DNA from: an uncultured Bacillota bacterium
Lineage (GTDB): Bacteria > Bacillota > Clostridia > Christensenellales > Borkfalkiaceae
Length of the DNA stretch: 34,611 nt
Direction: 5' to 3'
Assembly: GCA_949287815.1 (NCBI GenBank)
Contig: CASEHS010000021.1
Span: 1-34,611, forward strand
Shown in pieces: positions 23,968 to 33,079 of the stretch. The position numbers were made by a program, and so were the translations under genes. Numbering within the stretch: the stretch's first letter is position 1; every line of letters begins with the position of its first letter. The notes below the pieces were generated by a model, which saw only the letters and a program-made list of their open reading frames with translations, did not search any database and was not told where the DNA came from.

Positions 23968-23992
23968 AATATATTACTAATAGTAATACATT
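23968..23992. promoter_or_regulatory. 25-bp palindrome upstream of the carboxypeptidase operon (copy 1)
   Basis: Arms AATATATTACTA (23968-23979) and TAGTAATACATT (23981-23992) around one base; a single mismatch. It lies about 55 bases upstream of the operon's -35 box. The same element occurs at 34133-34157. It looks like an operator for a dimeric repressor or activator, but no regulator can be named. Confidence 0.45.
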
Positions 23993-24900
23993 ATTCCTGT
24001 ATGCCTGAAAAATTAAAATAAAACGCTCAGATATTGAAAAAACCATACTCGCTTCCGAGTTTTATTATAACTCTGCCGGTCCGAGTGTTCGGACCGATAA
24101 GCTGCCGCAGGAAGAATAACCGCCCGAGCAGTAAAAGCAAAAAAGAAAGCCTTATATAATATTATTGACTTTCGCCTTTTATAATATTGCCGACTGACGA
24201 CAAAGCAGATTACAGCAGCAGGTAACACAATACCGGAAAAACTGTCGTTTTTCCGAAGACTGATCGAATCAAAATTATGTCATGGCTTTACGAACGATAA
24301 AACGGTGTGTCAAATCTATAAGGTCTTAAAAGCTGCCGATAACGCGAAGAAGATATCTGCTAAGCAGCCGTGCAAGGGGCGCCGGACGACCATTCATACA
24401 CTTAAGAAACGCAGACAAGAGACAGGATGAAAGCACAAATAAATGATCACGCTTAAAGACATAATACAAAACCAAGCCGCTAAAAACAATCATTGATACG
24501 CCAGGGGAAAGATATAAAAACGAGATTTAAAATCAAATAAAAAACCGAGTTCACGGTGACAGCGAAACGGAAAACGAAAACCGAAATAGGAATTTTGTAA
24601 TATCAGAAAATATGCGCATATTGTTCTCAAGACGATCAAAGCAAGCCGGGATATAAAACAGGCGAACATAAAAATAAAACAGGAACCGGCATTTCGCTGC
24701 TGACGAAAAAAGATTTTTCTGTTAGTTCAATCATATCAAAATAAATATTCGCAAAATAAACAATAAAAAAATGCGGCTTTCGACAAAGCGGCATGGCCGG
24801 CAGTCTGAACCTCCGGAGCAAAAGAAAGCAAAGCAATTACCGAAAAAATCGGGTTTTCCCATATATAACGCTTTTTCCGCTCGAAAAAAACATTGAAAGC

Positions 24901-24953
24901 AAAAATACCGATAATAAAACATGATGTACAAAACACCGTCCCTGTTACACTAT
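24901..24953 (-). pseudogene. Dispersed repeat copy A (decayed small membrane-protein frame)
   Basis: The plus strand shows the repeat core ATGTACAAAACACCGTCCC followed by TGTTACAC. On the minus strand one frame reads SKRQYSVTGTVFC and then a hydrophobic stretch (TSCFIIGIFAFNVFF) ending in ERKKR, a basic-flanked single helix. There is no start codon in this frame, so the copy is decayed. Confidence 0.35.
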
Positions 24954-25120
24954 ATTGACGCTTGCTGATACATTAAGTAAACGGGGCTTTTGCTGTATTT
25001 TAACGGTAAAAAAGCCGGTATTTTAATGGTTTTCGTGATTTTTACCGATTTTGTCATGCTTTTTCAATGAAAAAAACTTTGTGTTGATTTTTGTGTTTTT
25101 TAAATATTTTATTTCAATAA

Positions 25121-25179
25121 TCGATAAAAACACGATAAAAACTATATATGTAAAAAAGACCGACCTTTGTACAACATAC
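25121..25179 (-). pseudogene. Dispersed repeat copy B (decayed small membrane-protein frame)
   Basis: The core is ATGTAAAAAAGACCGACC followed by TTGTACAACA on the plus strand. The minus-strand frame reads KYVVQRSVFFTYIVFIVFLS, then a Lys-rich tail, open for about 55 codons but without a start codon. Confidence 0.35.
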
Positions 25180-26202
25180 TTTCGGGCGTTGTTTTTTGTT
25201 TAAGGAGGTACAATGACGAGGTAACCGCCGAGTGATCGGGACTTTTATCGGCAAAAAATGCAAAAGCTTTTCCATACGGTATATTTTGCGAATAAAATGT
25301 CGTCGATCATGACGGATCATTCTGAGGATTTATATTATTTGCATAGTTCTGATTTTTCAGGCAGGTTTTCTTTTGTGTGCGTCATGAAGTGCTCTTGAAG
25401 TTTAAACACGCAAAGATATAAATAATATGCATAATATTAAATGAAATAAAAAATAAAATTTTACGGCGATAAAAAAAATTTAATAAGATGAATGTGATAT
25501 AAAGAGGGCCTTGTCTGATTTTTTTGAAGGATTTTGTATGTTTCCTAAGCGTAAAAAACTGCTGAATGGTGACTGAGATTTATCGTTTATTTACTTTTGC
25601 ATTTCTGATAAATTCGATGAAGAACATCGGTTGAAAAACTTTTAAGATATCGAATACGCAGACATTTGGTTTTGATTTTATGGGCTGAGAGAAATTTTTT
25701 TCGGAAGTATTTATTTAAGTTTTCCGGAAGCTTAATCGTTTGGAGGATGATAAGTTTTGTCGTACTATTTTGCGCCGACAGCACGTTCGCTTACGGCATA
25801 CGCATTTTTCGTACATTATTTCCCTGCTTCGCTGTCATGGAATATTCCAAGCACAAGACTTTTTTCTCTGGCCTTTCGCGCGGGTGTGCCGACCCGATAA
25901 AAGGGAAAAGAGGAATCATTAATTCGCGGAGACTGCAAAATTAGCCGGTCTGCAAAAATGGGTTTGAATAATGTTTTATAAATTTTCGTTGCGTTGAAAA
26001 AAGTCCTGAGATTTGGTTTGAAACTTCGTATAAAAAACTGATTGAAGCAGTCGGAAAATTTTGCGGTCAAGGTGCTGCAGGTTTGTACTCTGCAGATAAA
26101 TGTGATATTAGGAGCGTATTTTCAGAGAAGTTTGTTGCGCATGAAAACTTGCCGGCTGTTTTTTTCGTCTGATTTCTGTATGAAGAGGGCTTCCATGTTT
26201 GC

Positions 26203-26709
26203 TTATATTATTTCCAGCTCTCGGATCGCATCGGCTATCACCGCAGCCATACCGTCACTGAATTTTCTCATGTGAGCCGGTGATATACAAAAATCCCATC
26301 TCGACGTTGTGGCTATTACGCCCGTAATTGAAAGATCTCCGATGTTGTTCAAGTTAAGGTTGTTTATTGACCCGGGTGTTATTCCCTCATCCTTTACGGA
26401 AATGTTGCCGAGCTCACTCATCAGCCCCAGACTTGAGTCAATAACCAGGATGGGATTGTTCGGGTGCATTATTCGAATAAAATTCAGCGCTTTCTGTACT
26501 TTGCCGGCTTCGATATTGTTTTCAAGCGTGCCGTACACTGTGAAGGGCGAGTCCGCGAGCAGACTGCCGACCCTGCACCCCAGCGAATCGTAATGAAGCT
26601 CTCTCGAACCGAGACACATTATTACAGGTATACGCCCCTTCAGTACGCGGGAGATCGCATCGGATATTCTTTTTGCTGCATTTTCATTTTTATAAAAACA
26701 AGAATACAT
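26203..26709 (-). CDS. yyaC: YyaC-type sporulation protein (DUF1256)
   Basis: The 168-residue protein matches the YyaC/DUF1256 family, whose fold is related to the spore germination protease GPR. Diagnostic segments are IPVIMCLGSRELHYDSLGCRVG (about residues 28-49) with conserved Asp41, ILVIDSSLG (87-95) and PGSINNLNLNNIGDLSITG (about 113-131). It occurs in endospore formers; in Bacillus subtilis yyaC lies near parAB (soj-spo0J) close to the origin, as here. AGAGGTG is about 7 bases before the ATG. This is the main evidence in the window for a sporulating host. Confidence 0.88.
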   Translation of the reverse strand: MYSCFYKNENAAKRISDAISRVLKGRIPVIMCLGSRELHYDSLGCRVGSLLADSPFTVYGTLENNIEAGKVQKALNFIRIMHPNNPILVIDSSLGLMSELGNISVKDEGITPGSINNLNLNNIGDLSITGVIATTSRWDFCISPAHMRKFSDGMAAVIADAIRELEII

Positions 26710-26905
26710 ATCAGTTCACCTCTGGAAAATTATATCCCCAAAAACCTGTTGTAAACCTTCTCATCAAAAATTTTTTACAAAAAAGAAAAAATACGAAAAG
26801 CTTTAATTACCTCATACCCTTTCTTTATAACTTCTGAAATGTATATATTCATTTTTACAATCTGAATTTCTGTTTTAAAATTCTGCAATAACTGAAAATT
26901 TTATT

Positions 26906-27163
26906 TTAATACACGATTGTAAGCCCGCGATGAAAGAGTTCTTCGTTCGCAAAAAAAATTGTTTTTCTCTTCTTGCATACGCCTTGCAGATCGGTATGAC
27001 CGCAAAAACCAAAAAATTTAAGGCCTATCTCAAAGCTGTTATTTATATTTTTGAAATACGCCTTTAAAACGCATGTTGTAAAAAAGACCGTCACTGATAC
27101 AATAAAACAGCACGTTTTTTTGCCTATAGATCTGATTTTAGTGACTCGTGTTTTATTCTCCAT
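26906..27163 (-). CDS. Possible small membrane protein, dispersed repeat copy C
   Basis: The 85-codon frame begins MENKTRVTKIRSIGKKT, strongly basic. A hydrophobic helix follows (CCFIVSVTVFFTTCVLKAYF, about residues 18-37), then a polar tail with two Cys. Its ATG lies 6 bases behind the stop of the neighbouring frame at 27170, with CGGA as a weak ribosome binding site. The helix corresponds to those of the other dispersed copies, with the shared 'VFFT' centre. Tandem layout with copy D and same-frame similarity argue for a real, perhaps decaying, small-gene family. Coding status is uncertain. Confidence 0.35.
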   Translation of the reverse strand: MENKTRVTKIRSIGKKTCCFIVSVTVFFTTCVLKAYFKNINNSFEIGLKFFGFCGHTDLQGVCKKRKTIFFANEELFHRGLTIVY

Positions 27164-27169
27164 TCCGTT

Positions 27170-27295
27170 TTATGCGGATGAAATGATAAAAATGCCCATA
27201 ATAAGAGCCATTGTAATAAAGACCGACAATAATACAACACAACGCGAAAATCGCTTTTCGTTTAATAAAGCCGGATTTTTGCTGCTATTGCTCAA
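27170..27295 (-). CDS. Possible small membrane protein, dispersed repeat copy D
   Basis: This 41-codon frame opens with TTG; AGAAG stands 7 bases before it. It begins MSNSSKNPALLNEKRFSR, then a single hydrophobic helix (CVVLLSVFITMALIMGIFII), and stops right after it. Basic N-terminus plus one helix is the layout of many small membrane peptides, including type I toxins. No antisense RNA or other toxin-antitoxin feature was identified. It is directly upstream of copy C. Confidence 0.35.
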   Translation of the reverse strand: MSNSSKNPALLNEKRFSRCVVLLSVFITMALIMGIFIISSA

Positions 27296-28461
27296 GTTAA
27301 TACTTCTATCCGTATGTAAAACTTTCCAAAAATTCAATATCTTTAAAAACTAAACTTGACGACAAAAGTTTGTCGATCGGTTTTTTCTTCCCTGATCCAG
27401 TTTGACTTTTAAAAAGTACATATGTATTATAAACTTCTTTACTTTAAAAATCATCACATGAATAAGTATGCAATATATACACTATGGTTATATCTTATGT
27501 ACATCTGATCGCGGATACGCCTGAGCGCTTATTTTTATTTTATAAAACCTATTTTTTGTTTTTTTACCTTACTTGGGACTGTACTCCCGGGATGTATATA
27601 ATCCATAGTTGACGGGCTATGTCGAGCAAATCCTGTCATCAGTCTCTAATAAAATCGTTTGTTTTTCAGAATATCCCTATTCCGAGGCAGTTAAATTTTC
27701 TCTTTTTTTGTATTATATATGCTCTTTTTCTTCTGATTGCTGAATTTTGTTTTAACAAGAGAATTATATAAATCGTTCTCTGAAAATATTTTACTGTATT
27801 TTTCTTATATAAAGATTTTATAAATTTTTAACGTTTTTCTGAAGACATAATCTTTTTTACCCTTTGCTATATTCATAAATAAAATTGCAAATTTTTTATG
27901 CATTTTTAATTAATTGTGTTTAAAAATATTTTAAATTTTTTCTTTAGTTTCCTGGCCATAATAAAGAAACATTATATTGTTTTTACCTTCTGTTCTTTGG
28001 AAGAACTGCTAATTAAGAATTTAATGTCTGAATTTTATTCTTTATCAACGATTTCAATTTTTAGCAAATTTGAATGCAATATTATATAATGCTCCTTTCT
28101 TCGAATGCGCCTCTCGTGTTATTCAGTATAACAGTTTCACAAACACGCACATAACGAGAAACCGAAAGAACGAATAACTTCGTGTGATTTTTATTTTTTA
28201 ACAGCTATAGAAAGAAAATGCATTGTTTAACTCGGAAACCTCGGATTTAAACTGATCTGTTTTTTTGAGCTTTTAACTCGGCTTTTTGGACCTGTTTTGC
28301 CTTATTGGCCGCTCGATTTTGCCCGTCTTTTTTGTTTTAGCTGACTTATTCTCTGTCTCAGAGCCTTTTGCAGCCAGTTTTTCCCCTGAAATTGCCGAAA
28401 ACGCCTTAAAATGGGGCTTTTTCTGCCTTGTATTTTCAGCTTTTTCAAGCGTTTTTGATGA

Positions 28462-28477
28462 TGTTTCACGTGGAACA
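28462..28477. promoter_or_regulatory. parS site 1
   Basis: TGTTTCACGTGGAACA, one base from the consensus TGTTTCACGTGAAACA bound by ParB/Spo0J. Flanking ATGA/TCAT extends the dyad to 24 bp. Confidence 0.9.
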
Positions 28478-28576
28478 TCATGATTTTTTAGTGTTAAATC
28501 GCTTTTTGCTCTATATCCGGAAAAGATGACGCCAACAAGAAGACAAAGCATGAAATAACAGCCGGTTTTTGCCGAA

Positions 28577-28592
28577 TGTTTCACGTGAAACA
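28577..28592. promoter_or_regulatory. parS site 2
   Basis: Perfect TGTTTCACGTGAAACA palindrome; first half of a duplicated segment with site 3. Confidence 0.95.
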
Positions 28593-28683
28593 ATTTAATT
28601 TTTGTTTCAAAGTCGTTTTCATATTAAATTCTGGAATAATCTTGTCTGAAAAACTTATAAGAAAATTTTCATACCGTGTTTTA

Positions 28684-28699
28684 TGTTTCACGTGAAACA
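28684..28699. promoter_or_regulatory. parS site 3
   Basis: Perfect TGTTTCACGTGAAACA palindrome, 107 bp after site 2. Confidence 0.95.
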
Positions 28700-28799
28700 A
28701 TTTAATATTTGTTTCTACATCGCCTTTATGCTAAATTCGTAAATAATAACACTTATAAGAAAAACACAGTAGAAAATTTGCAGGCTGTTTTTTTTTGTA

Positions 28800-28815
28800 T
28801 GTTTCACGTGAAACA
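28800..28815. promoter_or_regulatory. parS site 4
   Basis: Perfect TGTTTCACGTGAAACA palindrome, 116 bp after site 3. Confidence 0.95.
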
Positions 28816-29149
28816 TATAGAGGAATAAGAAAAACTTATTCTACAAGCATTAAGCAGTTTAGAAATTCCCGGAAATCATGTATTTCTGCTTTGTTAATTT
28901 TTATTTTGATCGAAGGAATCAAAAGTCTAAAGGAGAATCATTATATCGACTTAAGAAATCTACTTTAATCAATATAGAAGTGTTTTTAGAAAAGATCAGC
29001 GCATATTGCAGGAAAATTATGTTCATATACGTTAGATCGATCGAGAAAGTGTACTACATTACAGGCCTGTTTTTATATATATCTGATAAAAGAAGCAGAA
29101 TTTTACGAAAAATACGACAATTATTAAATGTGCAATGCTTTATGCGGAA

Positions 29150-29165
29150 AGTTTCACGTGGAACA
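29150..29165. promoter_or_regulatory. parS site 5 (variant)
   Basis: AGTTTCACGTGGAACA, two bases from consensus, with the central CACGTG intact. Confidence 0.75.
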
Positions 29166-29777
29166 TTACAATAAATACTGTAAAAAGCACGTGTTTAATG
29201 CTGAGCATATAATCAACAAGCTGCAAAATCGGAAACAATAAACATTTGGCATAATTTTTATGAAGAAAAAGCATAAAAATGTAATTCACAATATTTTAAT
29301 TTGTATTTTTTGAAAATAAATATTAAAATATTTAAAAAAAGATCAAAACAATAAAATAAAAAACCGTTTTTTCTAATAAACAAAAAACAAACAGTAATGT
29401 GTGATAGAGAGCAGAAAACTGAGAAAATGTTTATACATTTATGCAGAGCAAAGGCGGTGATATAATATTTTAAGAGGCTGAGTTTTTAGTAAAAAGATCA
29501 AAAAAATAAAAAAATCCGAATGAGAAATGAGGAATAGTATTCAGAAAAAATAATCGGGAGATAAAATTCATGAGGTCCGAATATTACTCCGATAATTGAT
29601 TCGGTTTTCAGAATTGTAAGAAAGCAGTAATCTGATCGTAAAAAAATAAAACGATGAAAAAAGTATAAAAAATTGTTCTTCGGCACGGATGTCTTATTGA
29701 AAAATCATATAAAAATGTGAGTTTTGATAAAATCAACGAAATTATATAGAACATACGTACTTTTTTGGTAAATAACA

Positions 29778-29798
29778 AAGGCCGCACTTGGCGGCCTT
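29778..29798 (-). terminator. Terminator of the parA-parB-cvpA operon
   Basis: AAGGCCGC (29778-29785) pairs with GCGGCCTT (29791-29798) over a five-base loop. Read leftward it is followed by TTTGTTATTT. It starts 4 bases after the stop codon of the CvpA-like gene. Confidence 0.8.
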
Positions 29799-29801
29799 GA
29801 G

Positions 29802-30548
29802 TCAGAATGAAAAAATACCTGCTAAGAAGGTAATAATCGGAGTATCTGCCAGCCATGCGGCTATTCCGATCCCGGCTTCAGACTCGGCAAGCTGAGCCGA
29901 TATTGTTTCTCTGAAATCCGCAAGGAAGGGTACCGGTACCTGTGATATTATGAAAAATATAACAGAGTATATCAGTATGCCTTGAATCGCTCCGATCGCG
30001 AAACCGCCGATCTTATCGACGACCCTAAGTACAACAAGTGAGTTGATAAGTTTTCTCAGGGCTATCCGCGCTATGAGAAGCAGTACGGAATATACGAGAA
30101 GCAGCAGTAAAAATGCCAATACCGTCATTCCCCAGGTTGTGAGCACAGGGGGCAGAACGTCTGCAAGAACAGCGGAAGTGCCGAATTCATCGAATTTTTC
30201 ACCCATTGCGTTCACTATCAATGAAGAGAGCAGGGAAGGGACCCCCATTCTTGAAACGGCGTCGCGTTTGTTTTGAGGGTCGGTCCAGTCTTTTTCGACA
30301 GTAAAAAGTTTAAGTTCGTCAGAATACTGTTCGTCAATGGATATGAGCCATTCGCGTGCTTCTTCAGTGGCCGACGCTCCTAAGTTATCTGCCAGGAGGT
30401 TCCCGATAGGGGCGCACGAGTAAAAAGCCAAGACGATCGCCAGTACTACTCCGAAAAGACGGAACAGCGTTTTGACCATTCCTCTTATTACACCGATTAT
30501 CGCAAATACGGCAATAAAACCGGTTGCGACTATGTCTATAATTGCCAA
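29802..30548 (-). CDS. CvpA-family membrane protein in the parAB operon
   Basis: The 248-residue membrane protein has an N-terminal helix pair (about residues 5-45). A larger extracytoplasmic loop of about 70 residues follows (LADNLGASATEE to LADVLPP). Two more hydrophobic segments (about 135-165 and 182-202) follow with the family's VDKIGGFAIGAIQG motif. It starts with TTG, supported by AGAGAGGTGA seven bases upstream. It follows parB by 62 bases and ends the operon, so it may be co-expressed with the partition proteins; a functional link is unproven. It is longer than the CvpA-like protein at 414-962, and the two sequences are only distantly similar. Confidence 0.75.
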   Translation of the reverse strand: MAIIDIVATGFIAVFAIIGVIRGMVKTLFRLFGVVLAIVLAFYSCAPIGNLLADNLGASATEEAREWLISIDEQYSDELKLFTVEKDWTDPQNKRDAVSRMGVPSLLSSLIVNAMGEKFDEFGTSAVLADVLPPVLTTWGMTVLAFLLLLLVYSVLLLIARIALRKLINSLVVLRVVDKIGGFAIGAIQGILIYSVIFFIISQVPVPFLADFRETISAQLAESEAGIGIAAWLADTPIITFLAGIFSF

Positions 30549-30610
30549 AAGATCACCTCTCTTTCTGAAACGATAATAAAGGAAGGCGAATTAATTCGGC
30601 GTTGATTAAA

Positions 30611-31558
30611 TTACAAATTACTCGCTTTCCATTTTTCGACCAATGTCACTAATCTGTCAAGGTCGTCTTTTGTGTAGAAATCTATATAAATTCTGCCTTT
30701 TTCGCCGCTTTTTCCCACAACGGCGGATACTTTTGTGGCAAATACTCTTTGCATATCTGTCACCAAAGATTTAAGCTCTATATTTTCGGGCGGTTTTTCT
30801 TTGGTTTCGGGTTCCGGTTCGGTAGCTTTTCTGACAAGCTTCTCTACGGCTCGGACGCTCAACCCCTCCGCTACAGCCTTGCGTGCAAGACGTATTTGTG
30901 TCCATTTGTCTTCTATAGCTATCAGTGCACGCGCATGTCCTGCTGAAAGCTGCCCTTTTTCCACCAGTTCGATCACTTCGTCGCTGAGCGTAAGCAGCCT
31001 CAGGGTGTTGGTCACCGTAGATCTGTTTTTACCGATCCGACGCGCCGTTTCCTCTTGCGTAAGACTGAATTCTTCCATCAGAGCCTTGATCGCTCTCGCC
31101 GCTTCTATCGGATTCAGGTCCTCACGCTGAAGATTCTCTACTAAACTTATCTCTCGTATCTGCTGAGGAGTGTACGTCTTGATAATCGCTGGTACTTTCG
31201 TAAGACCGGCTAATTTTGCCGCTCTGTAACGCCTTTCTCCGGCTATGATCATGTACCTCGTCCCCATTTTGTTCAACACAAGAGGCTGAATGATCCCGTG
31301 TGTCCGTATGGATTCAGCCAGTTCGTATAAGGAGCTTTCTTCAAAGTTTTTACGGGGCTGTTCATAGTTGGGGTCAATATCGAAAAGATCGATTTCCGTC
31401 TGCTGTTCTTCCTTTTTTTCGGCAGGGACAGCTTTTTCCGTCTTTAGCGTAACTTTGACGGGATTATCCGAAGGTTGTTCGGTTTCGGGTAAGTCGATGT
31501 CGTTTATATCAAACATCGCCGACAATCCCCTTCCTAATCCTTTATTCTCTTTTGCCAT
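30611..31558 (-). CDS. parB: Chromosome-partitioning protein ParB (Spo0J)
   Basis: ParB is a CTP-dependent DNA clamp that loads at parS, spreads, recruits SMC and helps segregate the origin region. The 315-residue protein has the GLGRGL N-terminus (residues 7-12) that contacts ParA. The CTP-binding motifs are GERRYR (107-112) and ENLQREDLNP (141-150). The helix-turn-helix is at about 165-187 (LTQEETARRIGKNRSTVTNTLRLL), and a C-terminal dimerisation domain follows an acidic-Lys linker. Five parS sites lie 1.4-3.1 kb downstream. It follows parA by 4 bases, with its ribosome binding site (AGAGGG) inside the end of parA. Confidence 0.97.
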   Translation of the reverse strand: MAKENKGLGRGLSAMFDINDIDLPETEQPSDNPVKVTLKTEKAVPAEKKEEQQTEIDLFDIDPNYEQPRKNFEESSLYELAESIRTHGIIQPLVLNKMGTRYMIIAGERRYRAAKLAGLTKVPAIIKTYTPQQIREISLVENLQREDLNPIEAARAIKALMEEFSLTQEETARRIGKNRSTVTNTLRLLTLSDEVIELVEKGQLSAGHARALIAIEDKWTQIRLARKAVAEGLSVRAVEKLVRKATEPEPETKEKPPENIELKSLVTDMQRVFATKVSAVVGKSGEKGRIYIDFYTKDDLDRLVTLVEKWKASNL

Positions 31559-31562
31559 TTTT

Positions 31563-32327
31563 TTATCCCTCTCTTTCGATAAATTCTCCTGCTAACTTCG
31601 CGTATGCCTTGGCCCCTTTGCTCGTCGGCGCGTGAAACATCACCGGAACTCCGAAACTGGGCGATTCACACAGTTTGATATTCCTCGGTATCGGCGTCTG
31701 ATACAACTTGTCCTTGAAAAAGTTTTTTATCTCCTCAGTCACCTGCCTGCTCATTATCGAACGAGTATCGTTCATCGTGAGCACAACACCGCTTAAAGAT
31801 ATACCGGTGTTCAGACGCTGCTTCACAAGCTTTATCGTGTTCATAAGCTGAGTCAGCCCTTCGAGTGCAAAAAATTCGCTCTGTATGGGTATTATCACTT
31901 TGTCACATGCGGTAAGCACGTTTATCGTCAGCAAACCTAAAGAAGGCGGACAATCGATCATGATAAAATCATATCCGTCCCGTATCGGCGCCAACGCGTC
32001 TCTGAGAAAGCTCTCACGCCTCGGCATGTCTACAAGCTCTATCTCCGCCGCCGCAAGATCAATATTGCAGGGCATAATGTGCAGCCCGTCAACATCGGTT
32101 TTATATATCACCTCGGCTGTGGACGCCTTGCCCATTATAAGATCATACACCGTCTTGCTCAACTTGTTTTTCTGTATACCGAAACCGCTTCCCGCATTTC
32201 CTTGCGGATCAAAGTCGACAAGCAGTACCTTCTTGCCTTCCTTGGCGGTATACGCCGCAAGGTTTATCGCGGTCGTGGTTTTCCCCACTCCGCCTTTCTG
32301 ATTGGAAAAAGCAATAATCTTTCCCAT
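31563..32327 (-). CDS. parA: Chromosome-partitioning ATPase ParA (Soj)
   Basis: ParA is the Walker-type ATPase that binds DNA non-specifically and cooperates with ParB in moving origins. In Bacillus, Soj also controls DnaA activity. The 254-residue protein starts MGKIIAFSNQ, then the deviant Walker A KGGVGKTT (11-18) with signature Lys11. Switch motifs are VDFDPQGNAG and MIDCPPSLG. It is typical Soj length and lacks the N-terminal DNA-binding extension of plasmid P1-type ParA. GGGAG stands 7 bases before the ATG. It is the first gene of a parA-parB-cvpA-like operon. Confidence 0.97.
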   Translation of the reverse strand: MGKIIAFSNQKGGVGKTTTAINLAAYTAKEGKKVLLVDFDPQGNAGSGFGIQKNKLSKTVYDLIMGKASTAEVIYKTDVDGLHIMPCNIDLAAAEIELVDMPRRESFLRDALAPIRDGYDFIMIDCPPSLGLLTINVLTACDKVIIPIQSEFFALEGLTQLMNTIKLVKQRLNTGISLSGVVLTMNDTRSIMSRQVTEEIKNFFKDKLYQTPIPRNIKLCESPSFGVPVMFHAPTSKGAKAYAKLAGEFIEREG

Positions 32328-32361
32328 GACAAACTCCCGTATACTCTTTTGTGTTTACTTT

Positions 32362-32390
32362 ATTGTACCATATTGCCCGCTGAATTTCAA
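32362..32390 (-). promoter_or_regulatory. Promoter of the parA-parB-cvpA operon
   Basis: On the minus strand TTGAAA (complement of 32385-32390), 17 bases, then TACAAT (complement of 32362-32367), with TG in the extended position. It is 34 bases before the parA start codon. Confidence 0.7.
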
Positions 32391-32600
32391 GACTTTTAAA
32401 CTACCTTTCAGTTTTTTTTCGGCACCCGCTTCCATCCTTTTTCCCGCATTGTACACGCCTTCGCCGTTTCATCGAAAAGCCGCCTCCGCCCCCGGGAAAA
32501 TACCTCGCCTCCCGTCTTCGGAAATTAAAGCAACCTGCTTTTTTTCAGATTTAATAATCTTAAGACCTTTCTGAAACCCCTGAATATCTGTGCGTAGTTG

Positions 32601-32649
32601 AAAACGCCTTAAATAAATTGATTGTAACAAAGTCCGTCATCATTACAAT
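32601..32649 (-). pseudogene. Dispersed repeat copy E (most decayed)
   Basis: The core ATTGTAACAAAGTCCGTC and then CATTACAATC retains the spacing of the other copies on the plus strand. The minus-strand frame is short (IVMMTDFVTINLFKAF) and has no start. Confidence 0.25.
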
Positions 32650-32725
32650 CCGGACGGCGTAATACCGCATTCCCCTCCTGCCTTTGCGCAGAAAAACATC
32701 CTCGCATCACCTTTCCGTCTGATCT

Positions 32726-32963
32726 TCATTCCGATTGCATCCGCTTTTCCGCCGCTTTTTTCGGTACGCCCCCTTGTTTCACGGTCGCGCGCGAAAAAAT
32801 CCGGATCGTTGAAATTAAGCTGATAAGGATGTATGTAATAAAGACCGTCCCTAATGCAACACAAAAGACCTCGATGTTTTTTACGCGTGAGTTCTTCGTT
32901 CTTTGTTTCAATATGCTTCCGGAAAGCAGTGCGTTCGCTTTGCACGCACTTATTTTCAGCCAT
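32726..32963 (-). pseudogene. Dispersed repeat copy F, small membrane-protein gene with apparent frameshift
   Basis: An ATG at 32963 with GGGAGG 8 bases upstream opens a charged segment (MAENKCVQSERTAF ... NEELTRKK). Near a run of A at about 32880, a change to the neighbouring frame would continue it into a hydrophobic helix (VFCVALGTVFITYILISLIS) and a basic tail ending at 32726. The helix frame also has its own TTG at 32911, with GGAAG four bases before it. The helix shares the GTVFIT centre with the other copies. Either the gene is broken by one indel or the downstream frame starts alone. Confidence 0.35.
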
Positions 32964-33079
32964 AAAAAAGCCTCCCTTCTCCCCGTTCAGCAGCTCTCCT
33001 TCAGGATCCCGCACCTTGCTTTGTTCCGCCCGATACGCTGACTCCTCCTTCCGCTTATCTGCTCACAAAAATCGGTAAG

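Larger units (their letters stand above)
23848..26202. other. 2.3-kb gene-poor AT-rich region
   Basis: The stretch between the carboxypeptidase gene and yyaC holds no gene I can support. It contains the carboxypeptidase promoter, a 25-bp palindrome (23968-23992) and two copies of a dispersed repeat (24901-24953 and 25121-25179). An open frame without start codon (24185-24430, plus strand; KQITAAGNTIPEKLSFFRRL near its start) looks somewhat protein-like and may be a relic. At 25202 AAGGAGG precedes an ATG that stops after three codons, another possible gene remnant. Confidence 0.55.
28577..28790. repeat. 107-bp parS-containing tandem duplication
   Basis: Segments starting at 28577 and 28684 both read parS, then CAATTTAAT(T/A)TTTGTTTC, and later share a diverged stretch with TAAATTC and CTTATAAGAAAA. 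The offset is 107 bp. The parS end is identical and the distal part has diverged, which suggests selection on the site or its neighbourhood. Confidence 0.65.
26710..29801. other. 3.1-kb gene-poor AT-rich centromere region
   Basis: The interval between yyaC and the parAB operon has very high A/T and long T- and A-runs, with no gene of good quality. It carries five parS sites in 704 bp (28462-29165), a parS-containing 107-bp duplication (28577-28790) and two adjacent small leftward frames from the dispersed repeat family (26906-27295). Frames at 28273-28593 and 28878-29174 run through parS and look accidental. I searched by eye for DnaA boxes and found none. Confidence 0.65.

Noticed and set aside
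27170-27295. Type I toxin identification for the small helix peptide
   Set aside because: Size and layout fit, but no antisense RNA promoter, antitoxin or known toxin family match can be shown, so I keep it as an unnamed small ORF.
28273-28593. Leftward 106-codon frame beginning MFHVKH
   Set aside because: The start is simply the translation of a parS site, there is no ribosome binding site, and the rest is low-complexity Lys/Ser/Thr sequence in an AT-rich region.
28862-28875. Possible Noc-binding site (AATTCCCGGAAAT)
   Set aside because: It resembles ATTTCCCGGGAAAT only if a base is deleted, and no noc gene is present.
26710-29801. oriC within the parS region
   Set aside because: By eye I found no DnaA-box cluster there; parS indicates origin proximity but not the origin itself.
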